64,000 nt of DNA. It comes from Entamoeba invadens IP1. Taxonomy: Eukaryota > Evosea > Mastigamoebida > Endamoebidae. Location: the NCBI RefSeq assembly GCF_000330505.1, contig NW_004443767.1, forward strand, positions 72,475 to 136,474. The letters run 5' to 3'. This document shows, one piece after another, positions 8,564 to 18,962 of the stretch; the stretch's first letter is position 1, and each line of letters opens with the position of its first letter. The notes beneath the pieces are model-generated. The model was not told the DNA's origin. It did no database searches and saw only the letters and a program-made list of their open reading frames with translations. The position numbers and the translations under genes are program-made.

Positions 8564-10681
8564 TTACCAGACGGATTGCTCGTTTCTTAAATTGTGTTGG
8601 TTGGTGTCTTGTTCCATGGGTATCTCGATGCGAGGACTATGCGTCTTTACTTTTTCTTCGATTGGATTTAAAGGAGGTGGTACAGCGACGGAGAGTGACC
8701 GATTCTTCTTTTCGATAATTTTACGAACTTCTTTCTGTTTCTTTAACATCCCTTTCATCTTCTCCAACTCGATGGTCGACATCTCTTTCGATTTGCAAAA
8801 TTCCATTTTAAATAAGCCACTCTCACCGCGCTCGTTGATACCTATTCCCCACTCGTTATAGACCCAGACAACACTAATAATCTCTCCTTTGTGTAACGAA
8901 AGCATGTGTGAATTTTCAACATTAACTAACTCGCCCAATGATTCGACTTTATTGATGACCACCCACTCACTCTTTTTAGTGCCATTTAATATATCAAGAC
9001 AATGCAAAAAGCCGCGATTAGTCGCACTTTGTTTGACATTCATCCCGCGGATATCCTTCATGACTAAATCGGCACCATGTCGTTTGAGTATTTCAACACT
9101 GAGTGCGTCATTCATAATTACAGCAATATGTAACGGAGTCCGCCCACATGCATCTCTTTTATTAATCAATTCTTTATAACTCTCACATAAATACTCAAGT
9201 AAGTTGACAGTACCCCTCGCACAGCATAAATGTATGACGTTCATTCGATGTTTATCTTCATATCCGCACGCTCTATTATTCTCAATTAAGTACTTAACAC
9301 ACTCCATGTTTCCTCCCATCACAGCGTAATGCAATGGTGTTCTTCCTTCATTATTTCTGAGATCCACATGATGTTGACACACAGTGATTAAGTGCTTTAC
9401 CATCTGTAAATCGCCTCTCAAACTCCCAATATGTAAAGGTGTTTCTCCGCTGTCATTCTTCTCTTCTAATAATTCCTTCTTCTGTTTAAAGAGCCACTCG
9501 ACTATTTTAATACGACCACTTTGCACGGCATAATGAAAGACTGAATTCCCCATCTTGTCCTTCTCTTCAATCCCACTGATCTTTTCTAATATCCCAATCT
9601 CTCCATGGACAACACCAGACAAAAATAAGGTGGTCCCCCGCATCGTCCGCTGGTCCATTTTAGCTCCTCTCTCCTTCAAAAAGCACATCGACTGTTCACA
9701 GCCAAGAGATACCGCTATCATCAATGGCGTCATCCCTTGACTATTCCCACGCTCTAAACACAAGATGTTGCTATAGAAGTATTCCATCACTTCTTTACTA
9801 TTTGCTTTAACAGCACAATGAAACGGAAAATTACTCTGGCAGTCGCCGGTATTCACCAACTTCGGACACATCTCAATGATTGTTTTGCAGAGGTCCAAAT
9901 CGCCGACTGCAGCTGCGTGGTGTAAAACTGTTTGTCCGTAGTTGTCTGGCACGTCCAATGGAGAAGTTTTGAGGAGCACCTTCGAGATTTCTTGCTGTCG
10001 ATTTTTGATAGCAACAATAAGGGCTGTTTCTCCCATCTCGTTCTCAAGCGTCACATCTGCGTTGTGATCGAGTAGCCACTGTGCCGATTGCAACAGTCCG
10101 AATTTGGCGGCGATGTGGAGGGGTGTTGAGTTTCCTTCGTTGAAGGTGTTGTTGATGAACTCGTCGACACAACACAACGAAAGAATGTAATCGAGAAACG
10201 AGGTGTTGTTCATGAACACTGCATAGTGTAAGACGGTATACCCCCTCATATCCGTCGCGGCAAGCATTTCCTTTCCGCACTTCTCAAGAAGTATCTTCGA
10301 TATCTTCGACGATGCGTCAAAATCCGAATTTTGAGATCTCAACGCACAGAAGAGGGGAATCTCGCCAAAGGCGTTATGGACTAGAACAGAAGAATGTTTG
10401 GAAACTAACACTTCAACACATTCAAGACGTCCTAATGAACACGCAATATGAAGCGGCGTGTTGCCGTGGTTATCAACAACATCAAAGCCACAATGTCGTA
10501 GAGCCTCAGATGGAATTATGAGTTCTGGTCGGTTTTGGTATACCATCAGATGGACGGGGGTGAAATTAAGTGGAAAGTCAACGCCAACACGTTTCTGGGG
10601 CTTTGACTTTGGTGGGGGGTTTAATCCAATGTCATAAGGCGAGTCTCCCATCCCAATATTGTGACTTTTCAAGTTATTCAT
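8564..10681 (-). CDS. Ankyrin-repeat protein with C-terminal SH3-like domain
   Basis: 705 residues. About 14 ankyrin repeats fill residues 35-560, many with the canonical GxTPLHxA motif. After them comes an SH3-like segment (about 590-640: LSLHKGEIISVV, then EWGIGINERGESGLF), with the acidic/RT-type start and the final glycine-rich strand expected of SH3. A short basic coiled coil and a proline-containing tail follow. No membrane segment or enzyme domain. Likely a cytoskeletal or signalling scaffold; partners cannot be read from the sequence. It converges on Rpn13 with only about 100 bases between stops. Confidence 0.82.
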   Translation of the reverse strand: MNNLKSHNIGMGDSPYDIGLNPPPKSKPQKRVGVDFPLNFTPVHLMVYQNRPELIIPSEALRHCGFDVVDNHGNTPLHIACSLGRLECVEVLVSKHSSVLVHNAFGEIPLFCALRSQNSDFDASSKISKILLEKCGKEMLAATDMRGYTVLHYAVFMNNTSFLDYILSLCCVDEFINNTFNEGNSTPLHIAAKFGLLQSAQWLLDHNADVTLENEMGETALIVAIKNRQQEISKVLLKTSPLDVPDNYGQTVLHHAAAVGDLDLCKTIIEMCPKLVNTGDCQSNFPFHCAVKANSKEVMEYFYSNILCLERGNSQGMTPLMIAVSLGCEQSMCFLKERGAKMDQRTMRGTTLFLSGVVHGEIGILEKISGIEEKDKMGNSVFHYAVQSGRIKIVEWLFKQKKELLEEKNDSGETPLHIGSLRGDLQMVKHLITVCQHHVDLRNNEGRTPLHYAVMGGNMECVKYLIENNRACGYEDKHRMNVIHLCCARGTVNLLEYLCESYKELINKRDACGRTPLHIAVIMNDALSVEILKRHGADLVMKDIRGMNVKQSATNRGFLHCLDILNGTKKSEWVVINKVESLGELVNVENSHMLSLHKGEIISVVWVYNEWGIGINERGESGLFKMEFCKSKEMSTIELEKMKGMLKKQKEVRKIIEKKNRSLSVAVPPPLNPIEEKVKTHSPRIEIPMEQDTNQHNLRNEQSVW

Positions 10682-11089
10682 TCTGAGTTTACAATCGTGT
10701 CATTGTTGAGATACTATACTTATTGGTTCTTTATTTCATGTTCTGGTTTTTGTGATTGTATAATTAATTATAATCACATTACTATTAATTAATTAACATC
10801 ATGTTATTAGTCTTTCTTCTTTTATTTAACGAGTTGTTTTTTATTCTTTTATTGTTTTATATTATTTGAATAACTATATCTTGACAAAATTTATATAATT
10901 CAAATAATTGTTAAATAAAACAATATTGTTTTTAAAACAACACGTTAATTAATAATACCCACAAAATAATATCGGCAACAGAATCTTCAAAAATAAAAAC
11001 TTAATTATACGTAGTAATAAACACAATTATATTTATAGTACATTTTGATCCCCAAAACAAAACAGTCAAATGTCATTCCGATAAAAAAA
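10682..11089. other. AT-rich intergenic spacer
   Basis: Nothing beyond A/T runs; it holds the promoter side of the ankyrin gene. Confidence 0.5.
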
Positions 11090-12171
11090 TTAGTCCGACT
11101 TTTTATCGAAAATGGGTTGAGTTGGTAAAAATCCCGAAATGAGCCATTTTCCCTCAGGAACTTGCATCACTTCTCTCCAATTGTTAATAAATCCTCGACT
11201 GAATGTATTTTCAACAAGTTTTCTTTGTTTGAGGGATTCTCCCAAGTACTTCACAAGTTCAACAAACGTCAGATTTGTTGATATGACAACTCCAACCGCA
11301 AACAACTCGACACTCACAGAAAGTGCCATGTTTCCAAAGAAGAGTGCAACCACTACTAACACTATGTACGGCGCATTCGTCTGTTTCTAAGTTTCTGGAC
11401 TTCTTTCAATTGTTCTATTTTTTATAAAAATTATACTAGTGTACTACTACAATATTCAATAAAGTATAATGTATATATAAATTATAGTACAGTAAAATAC
11501 TATAGTATAATTATAATAAATAAATTATAAATTATATTATTCATTAATAGTAAAACACAATAATAAAACAACAATATTATATAGTAATAGAACAATTTAC
11601 TATACATTATAACAAATTACTATACATTATAACAAACGAGGTCAGCACTATAGAAAATTTCGTAAATGTTGAAGACGACGAAGAGAACTGAGACCCAAAG
11701 ATAGAAGAGGAACAAGAAGAAATATCTGAAGTTGTGATATCCCAACGAGTTACCGAGCACTGTGCAGAAGTGGTCGAGTTTATAGACGCATTTTTTTGTC
11801 GCTTCGCAGTGATGGACTCTATACCCCTTATATCTCTTGCACACATCGCAGTACCTTTCTGGTGTTTTTTCTTCTTCTTTCACTTCATAAAATGTTTTTG
11901 GAATGACATCCGATGAAGTGTAATGGACTCTATAAAATGATGAAGTGACTAATATAAATAGCACATGCATTATAACTGCCATAAAAGACACGTACAACGC
12001 CCCAAAATAGAGGGGCAACACTTGTGTTAAGAAATACAAACAAACTATATAGATCACACCTATCACGGGAAAGATAATCTTCGCAGGAAGTTCTTGCAAT
12101 TCTTCTTCTGTGAAATGGGCATGGATCCATTCATCTAATTTGTCTCTTCGTCGCGGTTTTCCTTCGGTCAT
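11090..12171 (-). CDS. DHHC-type S-acyltransferase with DHFC motif, two exons
   Basis: Exons are 11638-12171 and 11090-11386; the 251-nt intron is GTTTGT...TTAG in phase 0, giving 276 residues with four membrane segments. The cysteine-rich loop (about 105-150) has YCDVC, HHC, KKC and DHFC, then NS and NF. The membrane segments, the TTxE-like TNLTFVE after the fourth segment, and the C-terminal NNWREV motif match the family, which palmitoylates proteins at ER, Golgi or plasma membrane. Compared with DHHC20, one Cys is Thr, the second His of DHHC is Phe and the last Cys is Ser, all ligands of one zinc site. The catalytic Asp, first His and Cys remain. Confidence 0.85.
11597..11636 (-). repeat. 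20-bp perfect tandem duplication beside a splice donor
   Basis: Two copies of ttactatacattataacaaa (11597-11616 and 11617-11636) sit inside the DHHC intron. The outer copy includes most of the GTTTGT donor; the inner copy reads ATTTGT there. Confidence 0.85.
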
Positions 12172-12326
12172 TGTCGTTCTTTTGTTTTTGAAGTTCTTTT
12201 TATAACACTCTAGAAATAAGTATCACTAATTGTATTATAAGTAATTACAAATTTTACTATAATTATAATACAACAAAAAACTCTGAAAATAGAACACTTA
12301 GAATACATGACTTATTGAATTAACAA

Positions 12327-13286
12327 CTACACTTGGTGTCTATTCATTTGATCTTGATCAGTCGCTGGGAAAAGAGGATAGTTGGACTCCTCAAAACCAG
12401 AGGAGAGAAATGGGACTAAAGAATTTGTAAGAAGTCGGAGTTGGTCACTTAAGACCCGTTGATTATCACTTAAAATAGAAAAATCGTTTTGAAGGTTCTG
12501 AAGACTCATCTGCAAGTCTCGAAGTGTGGGCTCGGTATCAGTTTGTCGCATCAATTCGACAACATTTTGTCGAACAGTCTCTTCATTCCATTTCTCATAT
12601 TTCTCTTGTTTTTGAGTGACCGGTTGGTCTTGTGAAAGACGCCTTTCATCTATTTGTTCATTTTGTAGTTCAACTTGTTTGTCATTCAGTGCTTCCATAT
12701 CAGTTATTACAAAATTAAATCCATTACATCCCCTTTTGTTGTTTGTGTCTGGTAATATATATCTCTCGTCTATAATGTCTGATTTGTCACTCTTCTCTGT
12801 TTTTTCAATAGTCTCATCTTTCAAACACAATTCATTCATTTCCTTTGAAGTGCTCAATTCATCCGAGACTTCAGAAGATATTGATAAAGAAAACGCATGC
12901 CTTGTTTCATACAATTTCTTCAATTTCTCTTTCTCTTCTTTTCTACTGTACATTTTCTTCTTCTTTTTAATTAACATCAAACTATTGGGGTTGTCCGGGT
13001 CGAATAAAGAGTTGGAGTATCCAACCACTCCATCGTACATTTTCTTATGAAATCCATACGAATTCATTTGTCGAACAAAACTATCTTGTCTCATCACTCC
13101 AAAGAATTTGGGCATAATTTCATTATAAAATTTGTCGGTATCATATATCAATATACACTTTTGAGTCATGTCATATGTCACTACCTTCCCCTTCCGACAC
13201 TCATTCACCATCTTAAACAGTTTCTCAATAAACCGAACAACCAACGGATTTTTTGGTCCTCGCTTCTTAGTCTTTGGCTCGTCCAT
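12327..13286 (-). CDS. Heat-shock-factor-type transcription factor
   Basis: 319 residues. The winged helix-turn-helix HSF domain (about 14-115) has the expected recognition-helix pattern SFVRQMNSYGFHK and the later wing region. A basic stretch (KKKKKMYSRKEEKEKLKK) follows. A heptad-like region near 255-295 (LRDLQMSLQNLQNDFSILSDNQ) could be the trimerisation coiled coil. HSFs bind nGAAn repeats as trimers and switch on stress genes; Entamoeba has a small HSF family. Target genes cannot be inferred here. Start ATG is supported by the immediate DNA-binding domain. Confidence 0.88.
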   Translation of the reverse strand: MDEPKTKKRGPKNPLVVRFIEKLFKMVNECRKGKVVTYDMTQKCILIYDTDKFYNEIMPKFFGVMRQDSFVRQMNSYGFHKKMYDGVVGYSNSLFDPDNPNSLMLIKKKKKMYSRKEEKEKLKKLYETRHAFSLSISSEVSDELSTSKEMNELCLKDETIEKTEKSDKSDIIDERYILPDTNNKRGCNGFNFVITDMEALNDKQVELQNEQIDERRLSQDQPVTQKQEKYEKWNEETVRQNVVELMRQTDTEPTLRDLQMSLQNLQNDFSILSDNQRVLSDQLRLLTNSLVPFLSSGFEESNYPLFPATDQDQMNRHQV

Positions 13287-13793
13287 TCCACTTTATCAGT
13301 ATCTATCGTATTTTTAGAATAGACAATATACCTTTTGGAAATAAAATATACCTTTTTTCCTTCCCAATTATGTTTTTAATTAATGAATTTATAATTGTTT
13401 TTTTAATTAATTTTTAATTAATTTTTAAATAATTTTCATTTTTATTTTTAAACAATTTTTACAAATTATTTGTTGAATTTTTTATTAATTCTTTTACTAA
13501 AATAATAGTAATATTTTGTTATTTCATAAAAATGACAAATTTGTAAAAACAAAAAAAAAGTTTTTCATTCATAAAAGTTTCTTTTTGTGAAAGAAAATGA
13601 CAATCCTTGTATTATTAATTATAATATGACATTTATAAAATTTAGTACAAAAAACGAACCTTTCGAATTTAGTTATTTAACAGAGTTCGCTTTAATCTAC
13701 ACAATTTAGTTATTTAACTATACAACTATAGTTCATACCGAACTCAATGACACATTTGGTGCCAAAAAAAAAGACCAATAACTCCACGCTGAC
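13287..13793. other. AT-rich intergenic spacer between HSF and decarboxylase genes
   Basis: No coding signal seen; A/T-rich throughout. Confidence 0.5.
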
Positions 13794-16361
13794 TTACTGT
13801 TTTAAGCAAGGGATAAAGAACTTCCCGTTCTTAGCGACCAAGCCATGGACTTCGAATTCGTACCCCGGCCACTTTTCTTCGAAATGAGCAAGAGCGACCA
13901 TTAAGTCGGTATGGACTTGATCGAAGATTTCGCCAGGCATTACAGTAGGTATTCCCGGTGGGTAATTGACCACGAGTAACGCGCTGACTCTTCCCGTCAA
14001 ATTTTCGACGGGGACCCAGTCGACGTTGTTATTAATTAAAGCGCAAGAAGCTTCATAAGGCAAACACTTGACATCGGGGAGCTTTCCGGAGTAGACTTCG
14101 TTCTCCATTTCCTGCATTTTCTTGATTTCTGGATTCATCATGTCGCAGAAGTCCTTGAGCCCGACGTTTTCGAACTCCAAGTTGTGTTCTCTAGTGAAGA
14201 CATACTTCAATTGAGTATTACTGTCATACATCTTCTTGAATTGAATCAACGCGGTGATTAAAGTAGCTGATTTCCCTCTTCTACTTCCAATAGAGAACAA
14301 TGAAAGCATTGTATAATACCCCATCTTCTCCATTATAATCCCATTCATTGCTAAGAACTTACACACTACACACGCTGGTATCTCAATATTCGCATCTTCA
14401 TCAACAGTTAAGATATTCACTTTCAATGGGTCTAATAAGTATTGATTCTTTCCTATATTAGGGAACCCATGCCACGCTTCTGGACCACTTGGGGGAAGGA
14501 CCCAATAATTCTTGTCATAAATGTCATTCTTCCCACTCAAAATGTCCCGAGGCTGCCAACACCCAAAGAACCACCCTTCCCCTGACTCTTTAAACTCGAC
14601 TTTCACACGCTCGATCGCACACCGGAATGATATGACTTCTTTTAAGACATCATCTACTATAGACTCCCCAGAGATATCCATAATAGCAGATGACATGTCT
14701 AACGACGCAATTAAAGAGTATTGCGGCGAAGTCGAAGTATTCGCTTGGAAGTACGTGTTAAAGCGATCAAACTGGAATGGGTCCTTAGAGTTTCTGACGT
14801 GGACCATAGAACATTGCGAGAGCGCTGCAAGCACTTTATGAGTACTTTGAGTGGCATAGATGACACCTTTATAATTCGAAGGAGTGGTCGACCTCTTCAC
14901 AACTTCATCGCCTTCTTCGTCCTCATCCAAGTCTTGTAACACTGAGCTTCCATGGAAAATAGAGTCTTCTTCCAACTTCTCGTTCATCTTTTCAAAGTAG
15001 TCTTTATTCATCGAATGGTAAGACGCATAGAATGGATGGAAATGAGCATAAGGGAACCATGCCTCATCAAATAACATATTCTGCGCATCTAAATGTGACA
15101 AACTTTGACAGACTTTAGCAACATTATAACAGATCCCATCATATGTACATTGTGTTAACACCATTAACTTAATCCCTTTTGTTAAGTCTTGTTGTGTCAT
15201 ATAAGGAAGGCGTTTGCCTTGTTTAATGATGTTTGTCACATTAAATTCAGTGAAGGGAATGGGTCCAATTATACCATATTTGTTCCTCACAGGAACTACA
15301 TAGAAGGGCTTAAGACCTCCTAACATAATAGCTTGCATCGACGATTTGTGTGCATTTCGATCTAAAACAACTACATCCCCAGATACTGTAGTCCCTTGGA
15401 ATACCATCTTATTTGCTGTAGATGTCCCATTTAATACAAAATAAGAGAAATCACTCCCAAACACTTTAGAAGCATATTTCTCGGCTTCTCCAATGGGACC
15501 AAAGTGATTGAGTAACCCTCCTAACTCCCCAACAGCATTACATAAGTCAGCTATTAACATATTCTCCCCAAAGAAATCAAAGAAAAACTTCCCAGGTGGA
15601 CTACGTAAGTAAGCAACACCCCCCATATGCCCAGGACAATGCCATGAATACTTCCCTTGATTCACATACTTCACTAAGGCTTTAAAGAATGGTGGTAAAA
15701 TGTCTTCAATGTATTCGTAGGACTGCGTGACTATTCGCTTCGCTACAAAGGTCGGAGTCTCTTCACCTTTCCACAAATACGCTTCGATCGATTCTAAGAC
15801 TTGGACGGGAAGGCGCTCGACAACTAGTTTCTCTGTATATAAAAATATTAATATTTTTCTATTAATATTCTTAAAGGTCCGAATCACATTCAAAGGTGAT
15901 GGGACAACTTTCAAATGCTCTTTTTCCATAAACAAAATTAACTCCTCTTGCGTTTTTAATTGTTGCATTTCGGCGATCTTCTCATTCGGATAGGACCGCG
16001 GAACGACAAGATTCAATCCGTCAGCCTCTAATTTCATTAATGGCGTTTTGGCCTGGAAAGGCGAAAGTTCCGTTCCCGGGAGAACTAAAACTTTGTGATC
16101 GTAAATCTGAGTCGTTTTGGGAAAGAGAAATTGTCTCATCGACTTTTTACACTTGGAATAATCCATATCCCAATCCATTAATATAGCTGCTATATCTATA
16201 GTTTCTTTTAACTCATTATATGCATCATGGAAAGAATGAGTTAAGATCGCAGTCGCTCCAAGATCATGGATCTCTTTGCAGATCGTGTTGATCGAACTGG
16301 AAACTACCGATTCCTCACTCGTCGGTGAAACTACTAAAACACGAATCGGAAACGGGTGCAT
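13794..16361 (-). CDS. Bacterial-type Orn/Lys/Arg decarboxylase (PLP fold type I)
   Basis: 855 residues from the first true ATG; the frame extends 10 codons further but without an ATG. An N-terminal response-regulator-like wing domain (IRVLVVSP, then AAILMDWD) precedes the PLP domain. Key sites are visible: HCPGHMGG, the FDEAWFPYAHFHP segment with the Asp that pairs with the pyridine nitrogen, and STHK with the Schiff-base lysine. The C-terminal domain ends the family layout. These enzymes remove CO2 from a basic amino acid, giving a diamine or agmatine, and consume protons. Substrate specificity cannot be read. The family is bacterial; acquisition by lateral transfer is likely. Bacterial relatives are about 715-755 residues, so this is longer. 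Confidence 0.9.
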   Translation of the reverse strand: MHPFPIRVLVVSPTSEESVVSSSINTICKEIHDLGATAILTHSFHDAYNELKETIDIAAILMDWDMDYSKCKKSMRQFLFPKTTQIYDHKVLVLPGTELSPFQAKTPLMKLEADGLNLVVPRSYPNEKIAEMQQLKTQEELILFMEKEHLKVVPSPLNVIRTFKNINRKILIFLYTEKLVVERLPVQVLESIEAYLWKGEETPTFVAKRIVTQSYEYIEDILPPFFKALVKYVNQGKYSWHCPGHMGGVAYLRSPPGKFFFDFFGENMLIADLCNAVGELGGLLNHFGPIGEAEKYASKVFGSDFSYFVLNGTSTANKMVFQGTTVSGDVVVLDRNAHKSSMQAIMLGGLKPFYVVPVRNKYGIIGPIPFTEFNVTNIIKQGKRLPYMTQQDLTKGIKLMVLTQCTYDGICYNVAKVCQSLSHLDAQNMLFDEAWFPYAHFHPFYASYHSMNKDYFEKMNEKLEEDSIFHGSSVLQDLDEDEEGDEVVKRSTTPSNYKGVIYATQSTHKVLAALSQCSMVHVRNSKDPFQFDRFNTYFQANTSTSPQYSLIASLDMSSAIMDISGESIVDDVLKEVISFRCAIERVKVEFKESGEGWFFGCWQPRDILSGKNDIYDKNYWVLPPSGPEAWHGFPNIGKNQYLLDPLKVNILTVDEDANIEIPACVVCKFLAMNGIIMEKMGYYTMLSLFSIGSRRGKSATLITALIQFKKMYDSNTQLKYVFTREHNLEFENVGLKDFCDMMNPEIKKMQEMENEVYSGKLPDVKCLPYEASCALINNNVDWVPVENLTGRVSALLVVNYPPGIPTVMPGEIFDQVHTDLMVALAHFEEKWPGYEFEVHGLVAKNGKFFIPCLKQ

Positions 16362-16956
16362 CGAATCTTTTAATAATTCGTTTTGGCTCAAATTTATGGC
16401 GGGAAATTATTGTTTTTTACTATTCTCTAAGTAGTTTTATGTCATTTTGGTCTTCTTTCAGTTTTTGTAAAAAAAGTCGGTACTAATTAACTCTAATAAG
16501 ATATGGTGCCTCTGATTTTCGGGCAAAAAATGTCGTCAAGGGTTTTCATCTTAAAATTGTTTGTTTTCGGATTTTTGGGTTCAACTAAAACCCATAATTT
16601 TCCCATGAAATTTGCCTTCTATTCCGTTCATTTGACTTTTCACATCACTCGTATGTTATTGAAACTATATGTAAACTATAATAAAACTATCATTTATAGT
16701 TTGTAATCTCAAAAAATCCATTTTTACCCCAGCAAATCTCTTTTTCTTTTCCACTCTCCAATAACATTTTGATGAAAAATGTTTTATTAAAAATGATAAA
16801 ATTGATTATATTAATAACTACTAATAAAACAATTATTTTATTAGTAGTTATTATGAACTATACAACTACCATATTATTACTATAAAAAGTATTATATAGA
16901 AATCAGTCTAAAATGGCCTTTATCAACAAATCACAAAATCAAGCGTCTATTACTTT
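16362..16956. other. Intergenic spacer
   Basis: No supported gene. A 67-codon frame at 16503-16706 has no recognisable content. Confidence 0.5.
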
Positions 16957-18318
16957 CTACGCCTTCAGTAGAATATCCATAACATGGTCAGCAGCTTGTT
17001 TAGCTTCTTCTATAGTGTGAGCTTCTGCGATAACTCTGACTATTGGTTCAGTGTTACTTTTTCTGAGATGGACCCAATACTTTTCAGTTGCGACATAGAG
17101 TCCATCTCTCTCGTCTATTTCTTGATTTGCGTATTCCTTCTTCACGTCCAAAAATGCTTTATCGACATTCACTTTACTTCTGTCGACTTTACTTTTATAA
17201 ATGGTGTATTGCGGAAGCTGTTGGACGATCTCTTTTAATGATTTGTTCTCGCGTTGCATCAAGTTAAGGACAAGAGAGGTCGCTACCATCGCGTCACGAC
17301 CAATATGTACATCAGGCAACATAACACCTCCATTCCCTTCACCACCTATCACTGCTTTCTTCTCCGTCATCCCTACACCAACCTGGATCTCACCAACAGG
17401 CGTATTATAACACACACACCCATACTCTTTTGCAACATCCGCAGTCGCGCGCGACGACGACAAATTCTTGCACACCGCGCCACGCTTCCCGCAATACTTT
17501 AAAGCGAAGTAAACTGCGCAGACAAGTGTATACTCCTCTCCTATAGGACATCCATCACCACCTATTAAGACGCATCGGTCCACATCGGGATCAACAGCTA
17601 TTCCAAGATCAGCGCCAACCTCTTTCACGCGTTTACACAAGTCCTTTAAGTTTTCCGGAATAGGTTCTGGTGTATGTGGGAAGTCACCTGTAGGAGCGGT
17701 GTTCATCTCAATAACTTCACAATTGAATTTGTGAAGTAAGTTCACCATAATAGGTCCTCCAGCTCCACATACAGAGTCGATGACCACTTTAAAATGCTTT
17801 GCCTTCACATCTTCAGTGTGAATATATGGCAATTTCATTATTTTAGATAAGTGGATCTCGGCGGCATCAGGATACATTTTAACGGAGCCATTTCCATTGC
17901 AAAAAGTCTTTTCCTCCGCTAACGTGAAGACGACTTGGCACTTCTCGGGGACAATGAATAACCCATCGGAGTCAACAAATTTAAGTCCATTCCATGGCTT
18001 TGGATTGTGACTCGAAGTTATTATGACACCACCACACGCTTCCTCATGCTGAACTATAACTTGAACAGTTGGTGTTGGGACTATCCCACATTGAAGAACA
18101 TCACAACCACATTCTACTAAGGCTTTGTTCACTATCTCTTCAGCCCATGGACCACTTACACGAGAATCTCGTCCAACTATGAACTTGTGATTCGTCGGAT
18201 GCTCTTTTAATTGAGTCGTGGCAAAAGCTTTGACATATTTGATGATCACTTCGGAGGTTAAGGACTCATGGGCTATCCCACGAATACCAGATAATGTCAC
18301 CATCAGTGGAGCACTCAT
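16957..18318 (-). CDS. Alpha-D-phosphohexomutase, bacterial/archaeal PMM/PGM/GlmM type
   Basis: 453 residues covering all four domains. The phosphoserine loop is TSSHNP, the metal loop DPDVDRC, the sugar-binding loop GGEGNGG and the phosphate-binding loop RKSNTEP. Enzymes of this family interconvert hexose 1- and 6-phosphates (glucose, mannose or glucosamine); the exact sugar is not decided by these motifs. The length (about 450) and the SGIRGI start resemble prokaryotic mutases rather than the roughly 560-residue eukaryotic PGM1. It shares strand and direction with the bacterial-type decarboxylase beside it. Probable role in sugar-nucleotide supply. Confidence 0.88.
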   Translation of the reverse strand: MSAPLMVTLSGIRGIAHESLTSEVIIKYVKAFATTQLKEHPTNHKFIVGRDSRVSGPWAEEIVNKALVECGCDVLQCGIVPTPTVQVIVQHEEACGGVIITSSHNPKPWNGLKFVDSDGLFIVPEKCQVVFTLAEEKTFCNGNGSVKMYPDAAEIHLSKIMKLPYIHTEDVKAKHFKVVIDSVCGAGGPIMVNLLHKFNCEVIEMNTAPTGDFPHTPEPIPENLKDLCKRVKEVGADLGIAVDPDVDRCVLIGGDGCPIGEEYTLVCAVYFALKYCGKRGAVCKNLSSSRATADVAKEYGCVCYNTPVGEIQVGVGMTEKKAVIGGEGNGGVMLPDVHIGRDAMVATSLVLNLMQRENKSLKEIVQQLPQYTIYKSKVDRSKVNVDKAFLDVKKEYANQEIDERDGLYVATEKYWVHLRKSNTEPIVRVIAEAHTIEEAKQAADHVMDILLKA

Positions 18319-18962
18319 ATCTCTTTCTTGTGATTATAAAAGTCTCAATCACTGCTTTTATATTATTTTTATTCACTCAAAAATTTTGAAATTTTAGAAA
18401 GAAAAAAGTCACATTTCGCGAGATTTTTTAATTAGGTTTTTTTGTGTTGTATAAAAACAAATTTTATTATTTATTACGAAATTATTTATTAAAATTTATT
18501 TTTTATTATATTATTTGATTATCACTTTTTAAATTGGTGGAAATACAAAAATGGATTATTTAAATTATTACTAAAAAAAAACACTTACAATTTAAATATA
18601 ATAAAATTAACTATTATTAATAATTTAAACAATTTTTAATTTTGTGTCCGATTATTAGGAATAATGAGATTGAGATTTTGACAAAAGATCTAAAAAATAA
18701 TTCGAAATATCAGAATACTAAATTAATTATTTTGAATTATAGATTTTTAAATTATGACTTTCTTTTTTTTAAATTATTTTTGTTATTTTAATATATTTTT
18801 GTATACTAATTTATATTATATTATGTAATAGAATATAATATAAATAATATAATAATTAAATAAAAGAAAAACTATTTATAAAAAATAGCACAACTTCATA
18901 GTAAAATTACAAACAAAAGAATTAACCTCGATTTACAGACAAATAACAGACAGACAGTACAC
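18319..18962. other. AT-rich intergenic spacer
   Basis: Extremely A/T-rich; no gene seen. Confidence 0.55.

Noticed and set aside
12616..13050. 144-codon plus-strand frame
   Set aside because: It is the shadow of the HSF gene on the other strand.
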